A stretch of DNA of 64,000 nt from Pseudeuparius sepicola (GCA_963920635.1 OY987308.1:4344225-4408224), one strand, 5' to 3'. Numbered from the stretch's first letter, positions 1 to 12,849 are shown. Numbers and translations are program-made. Notes: generated by a model from the letters alone, not told the origin.

Positions 1-19
1 AGAATAAAATGGAAAAAGC

Positions 20-430
20 TCCCTAACCTTTAAAGTTAGATCCATAATACCTTATACCAAAAAGTATCTACTCTTTAAGGGCTTTCCAAACATGTAATAA
101 AATATAGGGTGTTCCATTTAAAATTAGCGAGTAAACTTAGGATTTGAGTAAGTGAATCGTCCTGTATGTTCTTCAGAATATTATCTCAATATCGGTCCAA
201 AATTGTTAACTAGGCGTAACAGGCAATCTTCAGTCCAAGTTAATAGCCCAAAACCTTGGTTGGTTTTTGAGTAAGGCATTTCCAAAAGTGGCCCCTTTTT
301 TCGTTTAAAATTAAAATAACTCCCTAACCTTTAAACATAGACCCTTAATATCCTGTACCAAAAAGAACATACTATTTAAGGGCTTTCTAAAAGTTTAACA
401 AAATACGTAACTTTGGGTCGCCACTACCTA
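20..430. repeat. Imperfect tandem duplication, dispersed repeat family
   Basis: A block starting near 25 (CCTAACCTTTAAAGTTAGA) recurs about 297 bases later near 323 in diverged form, followed each time by a CTTTAAGGGCTTTC stretch. The tail at 400-510 (TTTGGGTCGCCACTAC, then GGATCACCCTGTATATTGG) recurs at about 6,110-6,200. This is a dispersed repeat with no coding potential that I can see. Confidence 0.6.
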
Positions 431-519
431 TTGGATCACCCTGTATATTGGAAAATATTTTCGGAATGTAGTACTCATTGTTTCTCTGCAAGTTTTGTTT
501 ATACTATTTATAATAAAAC

Positions 520-2060
520 TATCACTGGAAGTGTTATTTGCCTATTAGTTTTTAAAACCTGAAAAATATCTTCAGTCAATCTGCTAATAGGCTGAAAATT
601 GGTAAAATACTTACATATGACTTTGTTTCAATTTCAAATGTGAGATTATAATTATTATATAATTATAAGTTTGTATGTACCTAAGTAATTTTGAAAATTA
701 AAAATAAAAAACTCAAAAAACTGCTACAGCCCCATTTGTTAACAACTACCTTCCGAGTTAGATCCTATTTAAAAAAAAAGGGATGTTCGCAAAAAATAAA
801 TTCTTGTTTAAAGAGACCTAAATAGCCTAAAAATAAAATCTGAGAAATACAAGAAAATCGAACGTTTCCTATTTAAAAAATAGCGACAAGTGTCTACATT
901 TGTGTGAATGGATATCGTGGATACTATCTCCATCTTCCATCTCCAATCTCCAGAGGAATATACAAAAAAAGTGTGGTTAAGTTTCCCAAACATTGCACAC
1001 ATGACAAAGGGTTAAAGGTGAGTCATCAAGTTTATGTAATGTTGACTCATCATGCATGCAAAAAAACGCACTTGGAACAATGTTGACTGATTTCCAACTG
1101 GCTGTTGGTCTTGTACATACTGTTCAACTTATGCGAATAATTTCCGTGTCTTAGGATTGATCGACCCTAGAAAGAAACATAAATTAGTTCACACAGTATG
1201 TCATTGTCCAAATGAAGCATTCTTTAATAGTTCCCATAAAATGAGAATCAAAAAGTCCAATTAAATGCCAACAAAACAATAAAATGTATTTATTTAATTC
1301 AGTTTTAATATAAGTTCACTCTTATACCCTAATAATAATTACACTATATACTTGTGCATAGTATTCCAAATACAATAGAAAAAATCTATAAAATAGAAAG
1401 AAATATATCTACGTGCCTACAGTTTATTTTTTTTATACATACATACATAGTGTATAAGATAAATTGAAATTAATCCATCACCCGATTTTATGAAAATTGA
1501 AATTAATATGTATTATTTTCCAGTCATATACTGCAGGTTAAGGGGAAAAGTAAAAGTCACCTATAGACACACCTTTAGTAAGCCACCCCTCTAAAATTTT
1601 CATTTGTGCGCCGATTTTGAAAAACTTTTTTTTTTGTTGAATAGCTCTCGGAAAATGGCATTCGACGCACTATTCAATTTTTTCGGAAACCGAACACACG
1701 GCCAACTGTGATTAGTTTTAAGGGTCAAAATTTGGAAAAGTGCTATTAGCGATTTTTTTTAGGACTAAACTGTCGACGGATTCTTAAAACCACTTAAAAC
1801 ATAACTCACGAAGTTACCTCTTGTTCCCATACAAAATAATTTTTAAAATTTGCAATATATTTTTTTAATAGAAAAGATTATTTTGATCTTCCTTGGCAAT
1901 GGCATTTTTAAACAAAAGGTTATTAAGAGAATTCATACGTTATTTTATTACATAATATGGACAAAAGAATAGGAATGTTTAATAAAATTTACATTTATTT
2001 ATTCTGTTTTCTAATTTGGAAAAAATCTAAGATCAGAGCAGGCCATGTAAACCTGGAAAC
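520..2060. other. AT-rich intergenic DNA, nothing recognised
   Basis: Short open frames only, with no domain, splice signal or paralogue in the window. Low-complexity A/T runs are common, including a TACATACATACATA microsatellite near 1,435. Confidence 0.5.
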
Positions 2061-2064
2061 CTGC

Positions 2065-2162
2065 ATTGGAAGAGGAAATAATTGCCCACAAGTTTGGCCG
2101 CCACGGTCACCAGATCTCAACAAATGTACTTCTTTCTTTGGGCAATTATTTCCTCTTCCAAT
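2065..2162 (+). mobile_element. Mariner transposase motif fragment inside a perfect hairpin
   Basis: Positions 2,065-2,088 and 2,139-2,162 are perfect 24-base inverted repeats with a 50-base loop. The loop encodes WPPRSPDLN on the plus strand at 2,095-2,121. That is the signature around the last catalytic aspartate of Tc1/mariner/IS630 transposases (WPxxSPDLNPxD in the family). The residues after it do not continue the family pattern, so only this scrap survives. The motif is read directly; assignment to mariner follows from family knowledge. Confidence 0.5.
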
Positions 2163-3180
2163 CCATTTATTTGGATTATTTTTCCATTAAATGTTATTAT
2201 TCAAATTTGACGTTTAATTTCATAGACAACTTTTGAATTTTCAAAGATTTTAAATATCCATCTGCAATACGTGTTTTCAGTTATTCGCGTTTTAAATTCT
2301 TCATAACAAAAAGTAACAATTTTGTAAGTACGGCAACAGACAAAAAAGTTCTGTCACATTTTAGGGTGCATCACTCTGTATCAACCCATTAAAGTAGTAC
2401 AATTGAACTATGTTTTCTGTAGATTAATGCCCTTGGTACACCCACAACGTGTACCAAATTAGGTTTTTCAAAGTTCAAAAATAACTGGGATATTGATTTT
2501 TTTCGAAATTTCAAAGCCCACTTTCACTTTCAAGGCCTATAACTTCTCAGGGGTGCAACTTAGTATAGAGGTAAGTTGTGTTAAATCACCTTATTTTGGG
2601 CTCCTCTGTATTCTCCTGCTTTGTGTCAGTTCTTATGCATAACACCCTGCATAGTGTTGGTCCAGAATAAACTAACTTGCAAAAATTTCTGTAAAAAAAA
2701 AGACGAGTAGGTGTTTCGCTTTTCTATCCTTAGGATGCATAGGACTCAGAAAGTGATTCTACCGTACAGCGCCTTCCTACCCTGTATACAGGGTGTTACA
2801 GGTTGTTTAGGACAAACTTTCACAGGTGATAGAAAAAGTCATTTTAAAGTTAGTTGCTCATATAAACATAGGTAGTTAAGTTTTTCGTTTTTTGATTTAA
2901 AAAAAGGTTCTTGTTTTTCATTTCTGAACTGTTGAAGATATTCAAACTAAATTTGGCACATAAGATGCATGCCTGGAAGGCCATAGCAATGTGTAATATC
3001 AAGTTTCTAAATTAACCAGAGATACGAGTAATCGGTTTCACTAATTTGATAAAAAAATTAGTAGGCACATCTTCTTTGAAATGTTGTATATTGATATTTA
3101 TGGCTGGATTTCCAATTCTTATGCCACGTTTAAATAGATGCGCACTTGAATATGAATAGAGTCTATTTATTAGTGGTTGT
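2163..3180. other. Dispersed-repeat DNA 3' of zinc-finger exon A
   Basis: Contains the palindrome CCCTGTATACAGGG near 2,777 and a stretch (GATAGAAAAAGTCATTT, near 2,830) that reappears at about 58,740 and, diverged, at about 61,930. These are pieces of dispersed repeats. I see no gene. Confidence 0.5.
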
Positions 3181-3181
3181 T

Positions 3182-4511
3182 TCAAAATGCTTTTGGAGTT
3201 TTTTTGACCATAACATGGACTGCATCAAAGTGTTTGTTTAAATTCGATTTCCAGCTTGAGGTGTAGGAACACTTTGTACAGATATACTTGGGAACATGCG
3301 ACTTATCAGCATGGATTGTATAAAGGTGTTTCTTTAAACTCTCTTTAAAGTTTGTGGTAAACGAGCACTTTGTACAGTTATTCTTGGGAGCATGCAACTT
3401 ATCAGCATGGAGGGCATCAAAGTGCCTCTTTAAATTCCTTTTCCAGTTTGAAGTGAAGGAACACTTTGTACAGATATACTTGGGAGCATGCAACTTATCA
3501 GCATGGAGTGTATCAAGGTGTTTCTTTAAACTCTCTTTCCAGTTTGTGGTAAATGAGCACTTTGCACAGTTATACTGGGGAGCATGTGACTTATCAGCAT
3601 GGACTGCATTAAGATGTTTCTTTAAACTCTGTTTCCATCTAGAAGTAAAGGGACACTTTGTACAGTTATGCTTGGCAGAACGCGTTAGACTCAGTTTTGA
3701 ACCATTTTGTTCACGTTTATGGCTACTTCGATCATGGCTCTTCAACTTGTCCTTTCTTAACATACTAAAGGAGCACTTTGGGCAAGTATACTTCTTAGTA
3801 GAAGACTTATCAGCAGTGCTTGGAATAGTATTATGTCTTAAACTTGGCTCTGAACTCGTATTCATCGTACAACTTTGTTTTGAATCATGGTTTTCTCTAT
3901 CAATTTCCTTCTCATTGTCTTTTCTTAACTTGCCAAATGAGCAATCCTGCCCAGTCAAGTTATCACCTAACTTATCATGATCAGCATGACCACCTTGCAC
4001 AGCTATGTCTATTTTGTCACCAACATGGATTGACTGACAATGGTTTTGTAAACTGAGTTTCGAGATGGTGCTAAATGAGCACATCGGACAGAAAAGCTTG
4101 TCCTGTTTCCGAAATGACCGTTTGCTACCGTGTCCAGTTTTCTCATAATGCTTCGAATTAAACGAACACATTATGCAGCTAAATATGCTAGTTGCCTTAT
4201 TTTCTAGTGTCGTATCTTTATGGCAGTTAAGCTTGGGCTTCTCTAATGGGTTATTGGCATTGTCTTTATCATCAAGGATGTTCTGTGGTTCAAACTGCTG
4301 CCGGTGGTATGCCAAATTGGGTTCATTGTTAGCCAAGTGTTCGGAATATTTGCGCTCAATCTCAAACTCCTCGTGGCATTTCCAGTCAGCCCCGTGTTGT
4401 GAATCATCACTTGAATTTTCGCTGCAAGGCACATGCTTCAAGTCGTCTTCTGCATCAGGCCAATGGTTGAGTATAAGCCAGCTGTCATCTTCCTGCTGTT
4501 GAACTGATGAG
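3182..4511 (-). CDS. C2H2 zinc-finger protein, terminal exon A
   Basis: Probable nuclear DNA-binding protein. The exon reads without a stop from an intron acceptor (polypyrimidine run then CAG; first exon base 4,511) to the stop at 3,182. After an acidic leader (DSWLILNHWPDAEDD) come one damaged finger (CIMCSF...HYEKTGH, shortened by about eight residues relative to copy E) and seven C-x2-C-x12-H-x4-H fingers joined by ADKxHAPKY linkers instead of TGEKP. The period is 32 residues. The frame continues upstream into MTSNWLFF from a GTG, but that segment is the intron tail. The upstream exon with the true start was not found. Fingers are intact, so this is one of the two best-preserved copies of the cluster. 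DNA binding is inferred from the fold; the target is unknown. Confidence 0.8.
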
Positions 4512-6885
4512 CTGGAAAAGAAAAGCCAATTAGATGTCACAAATATGAATAAGGATCCAACATATTTTTCTTATACGTAAAAACTATCAAGTGTAGGAAG
4601 AAAATGAGAAAACAAGGGAATTAAAACAAATGTTTATTTATATACATTTTTATTAATAAAACTAATTTCCACAGCCTATATTAACAGTTAAAACTTAATT
4701 AATTTAAAAAAATAACAACATAATCTTAGAATCCTTTATTTTTCAATACAGATTTCAAGCAACAGCTTTTTTTTAAAAAGCTTGACAAGAAGAATAAAGC
4801 AGCCCTTATTTTTCCTTTTGCTCAAAGCTTTATATTAAGGGCTCTTAAGGTTGTTTTCTTGCTATATATTTTCAAAAAGTTTCAATTAATGACATTTGGC
4901 ACATGTCCATAGATAATTATCATATCACACCTGGACCCACACTATATTAAAGACCTGTGCATAGCGCTGTTTCAAGCGATCGCCACTGGTGCCACACAAC
5001 GAAACATATTTGCATGGTGGTTTAATGTTAAAACACCATTGTTGCAAAATCCTTTATAAAATAAAAAAAATGTAAATGTGTCTGTTACAACGAATTTAAT
5101 ATCCAAAATAAAATATTTGTTTGTTATGTCTCTCTAATTTGACACATTCACATGGCATATTTCCATACATTTTTTTAAGAAAAGCGTGTCTAAAAAGCAA
5201 GCAAGTGTATTTGGTACCTTTTGGTTTGAAATGAGGTCCATGTTTAGTTGTAGTGTAAGTAAGCATAAAACGCATTAGATTTTTCAGTTTCTTCTTTATA
5301 TGGAGTACTATTGGTTCGCTTTGGAGCTATAAACAAAATTTTCTGTTTTTCATTCTTGCATACGTTACAAAATACTCTTCCAAAATAATTTCTAGAATTT
5401 TTGCTTCTTCAGTTGGTTGATCAGATCATCCCAAAATTCCAAAATAGTGTTTATTCTTCTGCAATTCACATAATGGTCTGTGCAGTGTGCATTTTCTTCA
5501 TGTGCACAGAAATTTCATGTTATCACAAACAAATCTACCTATAAAAGCCGTGTTAATAGGATACAACTGCTAAATACTGGACGCAAAGACAATTCGTTAC
5601 CATAAAAAGAAGGCAAATCGTAATAAAGCTTATATTTAAAATTTGGGACATTGTAAACGCCAGTAACTGGCATACCAATAAGCACAGAATACCCCCCATA
5701 ACCTATAAAAAGTCGCCATTTTTTTCGTCGAGTGGCGCCACCCCAGTCCGTAAACAACAATGAAATATGACGTCATGCTCGGGTCTTTAATATAGTATCG
5801 GTCCAGATCACATGTAATTGTTTTATTATACAGGGTGTCCCGCATAAGAAGGCATAAGTAGGCCGATTACATGATTAGGGTGTCAAAATGTCACCTTTTG
5901 AGCAGTAAAAAATAAAAAGACGTATTCTTGTTAATTTTTTGTGTAATGTAAATAGCTGAAACTACCTGTAACGCCATCAATAATAAAAAACCTACTGCAC
6001 ATGAAGAAATAAAGTTACCGCATAATAAATTATGACATCGGCTTATGTTATTTATTTATGGCATTAAAAATGTAACAAAATACGGGGTGTTCCATTTAAA
6101 GAAACAAAACTTTGGGTCGCCACTACTTATTGGATCACCCTGTATATTGGAAAATATTTTCAGAATGTAGTACTCATGTTCCTCTACAAATTTTGTCTAT
6201 ACTTTTTTCTTCGAGCATTGACAATGTAGAAGATATAGATATAGGCAGAGGATAAAGTAGAAACTTTTAGAGAAGTAAAACTATGTTAGACATACCTACA
6301 GGATTTATTATTTTCTTTATTGATACGGCATGCAATAGAAATCTGGAGCAGATTATATTATAAATTATTTGTAAAATATGTGGTGAAAATATTTCATTGC
6401 AAATAGTTCACTTATTAAAAACAAATCAATTTTGAGAAGTATGACCTATATAATAGGTACCTATATGCTATTTTAAAACTTTCATATCAAATAATGCCCC
6501 TAATGAAATATAATATAATACAAGAAATAGTCTTCAGAACACAAAAAATTGCATTAAAAAACTATTAGGAGTTAATTTCAATCTATACTATGGTATTATA
6601 ATAATAAAAAAACAATATTATGATTATCCTTATTATTATTACTGATCTGACTTGTAATAGGTTCAAATCTGAAATGCATCAATAATTGTTTATTAATATG
6701 TGGCCCTATGATTTTGACGAATACTATGATTATAATTTTGTTTATTGTAATTCTAGTTAATCCTTACACTTTCTGACGATGTTAAAACGATTTGTACTCT
6801 TGGCTGTCTACTTCTGTTAACACTGTACCTGTTGAATGAGAAAATAAAGGATATAATGATAATAACAATATGCTACAAAATTGCT
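4512..6885. other. 5' flank of exon A and AT-rich intergenic DNA
   Basis: Positions 4,512-4,700 match the intron or flank found 5' of the other zinc-finger exons. Beyond that there are A/T-rich tracts, a dispersed repeat at 6,080-6,200 also present at 400-510, and short open frames with no recognisable domain. No gene is called. Confidence 0.5.
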
Positions 6886-6889
6886 ACAT

Positions 6890-7440
6890 TGCCAAATTCC
6901 TAAAATGACATCATACGGGACTTTTGCGCTCCCACTTTTGAGCATACCCAGCATTTTCAAGAGAACTTTCCTCAAGGGTAGGGAACGTTCGCGAATGTTC
7001 TCCGAACACGAACAGGAACATTCTGTCCTTCCCACCTCTACTTGGAAGCAAGCAAATTATCAGCATGGACTCCTTCAAAGTGGCGTTTTACACTCTTTTT
7101 CCATCTTGAAGTAAATGAACACTTTTGTACAGTTATGTTGATGCAGTCCATGCTGATAAGTCACATACCCTGTGTTCTACCTAATTTATACTAAGTGACA
7201 ATAATATTTTACTGAATTCCACTGAACATTCAGCAACACAGTTGTCTGTATTTCCTACAATAAATGCTGATTCTTTAATTTTTCGTCTATTAAAGAATCA
7301 GCATTTATTCTGACACACAATGATCTTGTAAGCCCAGTTTCCAGATGGCGCTAAATGAGCACAACGGACAGAAATGGTTGTCCTGTTTCTCTAATGGGTT
7401 ATCGGCAATGTCTTTATCGGCAAGGATGTTCTGTTCTATT
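6890..7440 (-). pseudogene. Remnant zinc-finger unit (unit 0)
   Basis: Fragments of the duplicated unit in the order seen elsewhere. A promoter-block piece at 6,890-7,020 (CCAAATTCCTAAAATG, then CTCCCACTTTTGAGCATA) is followed by one finger-bearing piece at about 7,040-7,160 and a leader piece at about 7,330-7,440 that matches the DKHFCPMC region of the other copies. Most fingers are missing and a Penelope-like fragment sits between the pieces. It cannot encode a working protein. Confidence 0.75.
7165..7300 (-). mobile_element. Penelope-like element 3' fragment
   Basis: The reverse complement matches the 3' part of the Penelope-like copies at 13.2-14.0 kb and 25.9-26.5 kb (the AAATACxGACAACTGTGTTG stretch and the CACAGGGT tail). 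It is inserted opposite to those copies, inside the broken zinc-finger unit. Confidence 0.65.
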
Positions 7441-7452
7441 TTTTCTTTTTGC

Positions 7453-8270
7453 TCAAAGCTCTATATTTAGTGGTGCAACTGGGTAAATAATGAAGAGCCA
7501 ACCTCTGAGTTTGAGTTTTTTTTGTGTGATCTGTAATACAGAATATACAAGTTTACTGGCTACACTCTTGTTTTTCCTCCTTTTGGGTATGCAACCGTTA
7601 TTGTAGGTAGAGATGACAGAACACAATATTGAAAAAACTTGAAGAAGTTGAATGAAATGCAATACAATGTAAAATAGGAATTTCGTTTTTTCCTAGCCCT
7701 TCCTATATCGACAATGTTGGCAGCACCCCTATGAAGTAATTTTTTACTCAAATTCAAAATTTCCGATTTTCCATAAAATGTTAAAAAGTTTCTGGACCGC
7801 CAACCTTGCACCTTGTTCCATCTACCATCCCAATGTAAAGTCTGCAGTGTTGCCACACTTGATAAAAATCGTAATCTTATTTAAAATATTTAAAAAATAT
7901 TAATTTGAATTTGCGACATGTAATCGCCTATAGAAAATTTGTACCAGCGACCATATTCCTTAGCACTATTACCTTAGAGGGTACTACTCTGTGTCTTTTG
8001 TAGATGTGTTCTCTAACTGGCTGCAAGAGTATGGGCAAAATCGATGGCAGCTAAACTTCATTCATTCTCCACAGGCTCCAGTTTGTATACAACTTGGAAA
8101 TCCCTGTAAAAAAATTATGTTTGTTCAATTTAAACTAATACATCAGGCAATTTTTGGACATTTTATTATATTATAGTTCGAATCTAGAACCAAGGAATTT
8201 TCGATTGAGGTGTAATTAATAATTCTCTCAAATTACCTGTTCGTCAGTGAGAGTGGAGTGGAATAAATTT
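7453..8270 (-). repeat. Conserved 5' flank of the zinc-finger unit, with a paralogous open frame
   Basis: Closely similar to about 24,940-25,870 upstream of exon D; shorter versions lie at about 15,590-16,340, 19,990-20,330 and 33,490-33,610. On the minus strand 7,856 down to 7,560 reads open from MATLQTLHWDG, and its paralogue at 25,408-25,058 begins MATLQTLNWEG. About 60 residues are nearly identical, then the frames diverge. The segment could be an upstream exon of the zinc-finger genes, or non-coding DNA that is similar only because it was duplicated. Confidence 0.6.
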
Positions 8271-8429
8271 ATTGTCTATCTTTTATTAATTTGAAAAGAT
8301 ATACACTCCATCTCACTGTTTTCTTTTTATAAAGGAATTAAAATGATGACAAAATTCTTGTTAACACAATATTTATTGGGTTCAAACAATCTCAATCACT
8401 TTATTTGTTTGCTCAAGTTAAGTTTTTCC

Positions 8430-9990
8430 ATTGCAAATTGTAGATGGCGCTGCGGTCAAAAGAATTTTTTCATTTGCATTGACCTTGAAAAGTGGTGCAT
8501 CTGAATTGTCCTTCAATTTGAAGCAAATTATGCACTATAAGCAAATTCTGAAAAATCAACAGTTTTTCATTATCGCACTTTAAAGTTAGCAGTGCATGCA
8601 TGTGGAAAATCTGTAGTAGACAATCCTAAGAATATTTCCCAAACAAAAAATGATAAATTATTTTTCTGAGGAATTCTTACGACTATCTTAATATCTCACA
8701 GAGTTGTTTTATCATTATTTCAAATGTACAGGGTGTCCCAAGGAACAACTCCACCCCCTTAAATCTTTAAGTTTTTGTGATAAAAAACTTTTCAAACAAA
8801 AGTTGTAGCTTATTATAAATAGTTTTTGTAATTATACAGAGTATTTTTTAAAGGTCGGGCAAACGAAACATACGCTTTTTTTAATGCGAACTGGGCACAC
8901 CCCATATGTTTTTAGTTTTTTTTTACGCCACTCGTCATTACAGTACAGGGTAGATACCCTGCGTGGGGCTCCCTATAGTATGTTGATTATATTGTTTGAG
9001 CTGTGCTTACTTTATTATCAGTTTTCTTTATTTTTTCTGTGGTGCTATGTTCCCTTTATATTTATCTTTGTATGTTGTCCTGTAAATGGATTTTACTGTT
9101 GGGCAATAAATAAATAAATAAATTACGGTTAAAATGGTGCAAAACTTTATTTACATTATCTTTTACCATTTTTTAAATATTTAGTTTTCAAATATTATAC
9201 TAAACCTATTTAATTTGGATTTGTGGATCGCCTGATAAAGATAGACAATTCATGCAATATGCAATAACAAGAAGAAGAAAGAATAACCAAGATAAGGTCA
9301 CATCAAACAAAGTTACATCAAACATTTTTTGTTATTACATTGACCGTGTATCTTTATCACGCGATCCACAAATCCAAGGTAAATATGTAGGTTTAGTATA
9401 AAATTTGAAAATTAGATATTCAAAAAACATTAAAAGATTATGTTATAAAGTTGTATACTGTTTTAACCATAATGATGAGTAGATTTCAACAACTAAAAAC
9501 CTATGGGGTGTTCCCGTAAAAAAAGTATGTTTGGTTTGCTCCGCTTTTAAGAAATGCCCTGTACATTCATAGTATGGTTAATAAAAAACTGTTTATAGGC
9601 TACAACTTTTGGTCATAAAGTTTTTTTGTATCTCAAAAACTTAAAGAGTTAAGGGTGGTGGATTGTTCCCTCGGACACCCTGTACATTAAAAATGACAAA
9701 ACAACTGCGTGAGATATTAGGATAGTTGTAAGAACTCCCCAGAAAATTATTTTCCCGTTTTTCGTTTTGGAAATAATCTTAGGATTGTCCACTACAGATT
9801 TTCCACATGCCTGTACTGCCAACTTTAAAGTGCGTTAACTCAAAAACTATTGATTTTTCGAAATTTGTTTATAGCACATAATTTGCTTCAAATTGAAGGG
9901 CAATTCAGATGAATCACTTTTCAAGGTCACTGCGATTGAAATTATTCTTTAAGCCGCAGCGCCATCTACAATTTGCAATAGAAAAATTCA
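8430..9990. repeat. Long foldback (palindromic) element 1
   Basis: Arms of about 500 bases (8,440-8,930 and 9,490-9,985) are inverted copies of each other. Matching landmarks are TTGCAAATTGTAGATGGCGC on the left and its complement near 9,960, and GTACAGGGTGTCCC against the complement of GGACACCCTGTAC. Inner arms (about 9,125-9,250 and 9,345-9,480) extend the palindrome towards a small loop. No transposase frame. It is likely a non-autonomous foldback transposon. Confidence 0.75.
8941..9124 (+). mobile_element. Truncated non-LTR retroelement or SINE 3' end
   Basis: An interruption of the left foldback arm, absent from the inverted right arm. It ends in GGGCAATAAATAAATAAAT, the A-rich short-tandem tail usual for 5'-truncated non-LTR retrotransposons or SINEs. 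The flanks share ATTA. The residual sequence has no recognisable protein. Confidence 0.55.
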
Positions 9991-10084
9991 ATTCCAGCCC
10001 AAGAATAAAGTATTTGACGAGCTCTGCCTGCTTCTTTTTACAGAACTAAAATATCTAATTTCGTTTTATAAGGCTTTGTTATAG

Positions 10085-11110
10085 GTGAATCTTAGGTGAA
10101 TCACCCTGTATAGAGTGGTTCACTTTTTAGGGACCAAACTATAACAAGGCCTTATAAAAAAAGTTACAGGGTTTTAAAGCTTTGAAAAATATGTGGAATA
10201 TTTACCAAACAATTCAAGTCAAATTTAGTACACGTTAAAATGACATGGGTTAGCATAAAACCTGTTAATGTCAAACACTTTGAACAACCAGTGGCGGAGA
10301 AGTGGGTAATTAGTACATTTGTTTTTAGAAAAAAGAATGAAACACCTTGCATGGTAATAAAACGTATTGATTTTTTTATGTAGATTTTAATTGTGGAGAA
10401 AAATGTCCTCTTGGCAATTTTTCGTAAGTGACATGGTTTCATTACAAATTTGATTTTTTTGTATTATTTCAGGGTAAAATGTGCTTAGACAAAGAATTAT
10501 GATTCAAAAAAGTGTGTTTCTTACTTCCTATTTAAGGCTATACTTTTGAAGATACAGGACCTAAAACATTTAGGAAAGACGAAATTAATGTTACGCTCAG
10601 TATCTCGAAAAGTAAAACCTTGAATGAGTAAGTCTATTGGAAAAAGTTACGCTTTATTTAAAGTAAGAAACACATTTTTTCTACTTTGAGTCTTACCTAT
10701 CGAGCAAATTTTTTAGTTAATTTTTCAGAAATATCCCTGAAATAATACAAAAAAATCTAATTTGCCATGAAACCACGACACAATTGCCAAGAGGACATTT
10801 TTGTTTACAATTAAAACCTACATCAAAATATCAATACATACAATTTCATTACTATTCAAGGATATTCATTTTTTTTCCTAAAAACAATTCACTTCTATGC
10901 CACTCGTTGTTCAAGGTGTTTGATATTAACAGGTCTCAACTACTTTGGTAAATATTAAATAAAATTAAGATATTTTTTAAAACTTTAACACCCTGCAACT
11001 TTTTTTATAAGGCCTTAAAAAGGTACAGTTTATACAGTGCAGTTATTTTTTGAAGATCTAGCACCGTTTTTACAGGTTGGACCCTTAAAAATGAACCACC
11101 CCGTATACTT
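10085..11110. repeat. Long foldback (palindromic) element 2
   Basis: Arms of about 450 bases (10,085-10,560 and 10,600-11,106) are inverted copies. Outer ends are AATCACCCTGTATA on the left and ACCACCCCGTATA on the right, followed inward by TTTTTAGGGACCAAAC and its diverged complement. Both arms carry the complementary GCCAAGAGGACATTTTT stretch. No coding capacity. Confidence 0.75.
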
Positions 11111-11340
11111 TAGGGTTTTCAAAGGGAACCTTAACTAATACATCATAGAATTCAAAACGTTATGAGTTACTAAAAATACAACTACCTTCTTACAAATTAC
11201 TTAGAAACAAATTGAATTAATAAGTTTGGATGCAACCAAAACTCTAGAGATTCATATTAATTCTTACTTACATGAATAAGCTTATCAATATATAATTTTA
11301 CGAGCGATTTCTTAGTCACAAATCTCATTCAAAATTAAGC

Positions 11341-11590
11341 AAACATTCATCATCAGAATCACGGCGCTGTCGTTCAATACGTTCTACATCAAAGGGCCAG
11401 TGACGACAATGAACAGGAGCGAGAGTGAGGGGTCGAAGGCTCGTGCTGCGCCGCCTCAGCAAATATGGAGGCGGAGGCACGTGCCATGGTAGCGACGCTG
11501 CCACGTCGGTGGCAGAATTTACAACACTGACAAATTCCTAAAGTGACGTAAACACGGGCCTTTCGTGCACCCACTTTCGAGCATATTCAG
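11341..11590 (-). promoter_or_regulatory. GC-rich promoter-like block of a duplicated unit, coding part deleted
   Basis: Matches the blocks at 17,395-17,600 and 20,925-21,120, including GGCACGTGCCATGGTAGCGAC. On its 3' side the minus strand reads ...RRDSDDECLLNFE followed by a stop, the end of the MQAESKN-type gene. The body of that gene is missing here because a deletion joins its tail to the promoter block. Promoter function is inferred from GC content and position only. Confidence 0.5.
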
Positions 11591-12170
11591 CATGTCACGT
11601 CCCTTTTTCGTTCCCTTTTGTGCTCATGAGATGCAGCATGGACTACATCAATATGTCTCTTTAAATTATGTTTCAAGCTTGAGGTATATGAATACTTTGT
11701 ACAGTTATACTTGGCAAAATGTGCCAAGCACAGACTCTATCAATGTGTCCATTTAAATTCCGTTCCAAGTTTGAGGTATAGGAACACTTTGTACAGTTAT
11801 ACTTGAAAGCATGCGACTTATCAACATTGATTGCTACAAAGTGACGTTTTACATTCATTTTCTGGTTTGAGGTACAGGAACAATTTGTACAGTTATACTT
11901 AGGAGCTTGCGACTTATCGGCATTAAAGTGTTTCTTTAAATTTTCTTTACAGTTTGCGGTAAAGAGACACTTTGTACAGTTATACTTAGAGGGATGTGAC
12001 TTATCAGCATGGACTGCTTCAAAGTGACATTTCACATTCTTTTTCCATCTTGAAATAAACTGACACAGTGTACAGTTATACTTGGGAGCATGTGACTTAG
12101 CAGCATGGAGCGCATCAAAGTGTTTCCCTAAATTCCCTTTCCATCTTGTGGTATAAGAACACTTTGTACA

Positions 12171-12458
12171 GGGGTACTCAGTTATCTCATATTTTCCATT
12201 TGGTTGGATTAAACATATGACATAATAATATCATTGGAATCGGAAAGAAGTGTAGACTTCAAATATGTGAATATATACACGATGTTCCATTTAAAAAACC
12301 ATAAGTTTGGTACAAATCTCCCAAACGTGACATTCAATTGTTTTTCTGATAAGTGCATAAAGATGATAAGAAATTTTCCTAAAACTTTTCTATTTACCAT
12401 TTTTCGATAGGGTAAAAAATAAAAAAGTTAAAGGAGGGGTAATCATAACTGAATACCC
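12171..12458. mobile_element. Small MITE-like insertion in a finger
   Basis: 288 bases with inverted ends GGGTACTCAGTTAT and ATAACTGAATACCC, flanked by a 7-base direct repeat TTGTACA (12,164-12,170 and 12,459-12,465). The target is the conserved CACTTTGTACAGTTATA string present in nearly every finger of the cluster. No coding capacity. Confidence 0.7.
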
Positions 12459-12849
12459 TTGTACAGTTATACTTGGACCATGTGACTTATCAGCATGGAG
12501 CGCATCAAAGTGTCTCTTTAAACTCTCTTTCCAGTTTGAGGTAAATGAACACTTTGCACAGTTATGCCTGGCAGCGAGCGTTAGACTCAGTTTTGAACCA
12601 CTTTGTTCAAGTTCATGGCTACTTTGATTATGGCTCCTCAACTTGTCCTTTCTTAACATATTAAAGGGGTACTTTCGGCAAGTTTACTTCTTAGTAAGAG
12701 ACTTATCAGCACTCTTCGCAATAGTATGATGTCTTAGGCTCGGCTTTGATTTAGTATTCATTGTACAACTTTCTACTTGATCGTGAATTTCTCTATCAAT
12801 ATCCTTCCCATTGTCCTTTCCTAAGTCACCAAATGAGCAATATCGAATG

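Noticed and set aside
10164..10442. 92-residue frame in foldback 2
   Set aside because: It lies in one arm of a non-coding palindrome. The other arm does not keep the frame.
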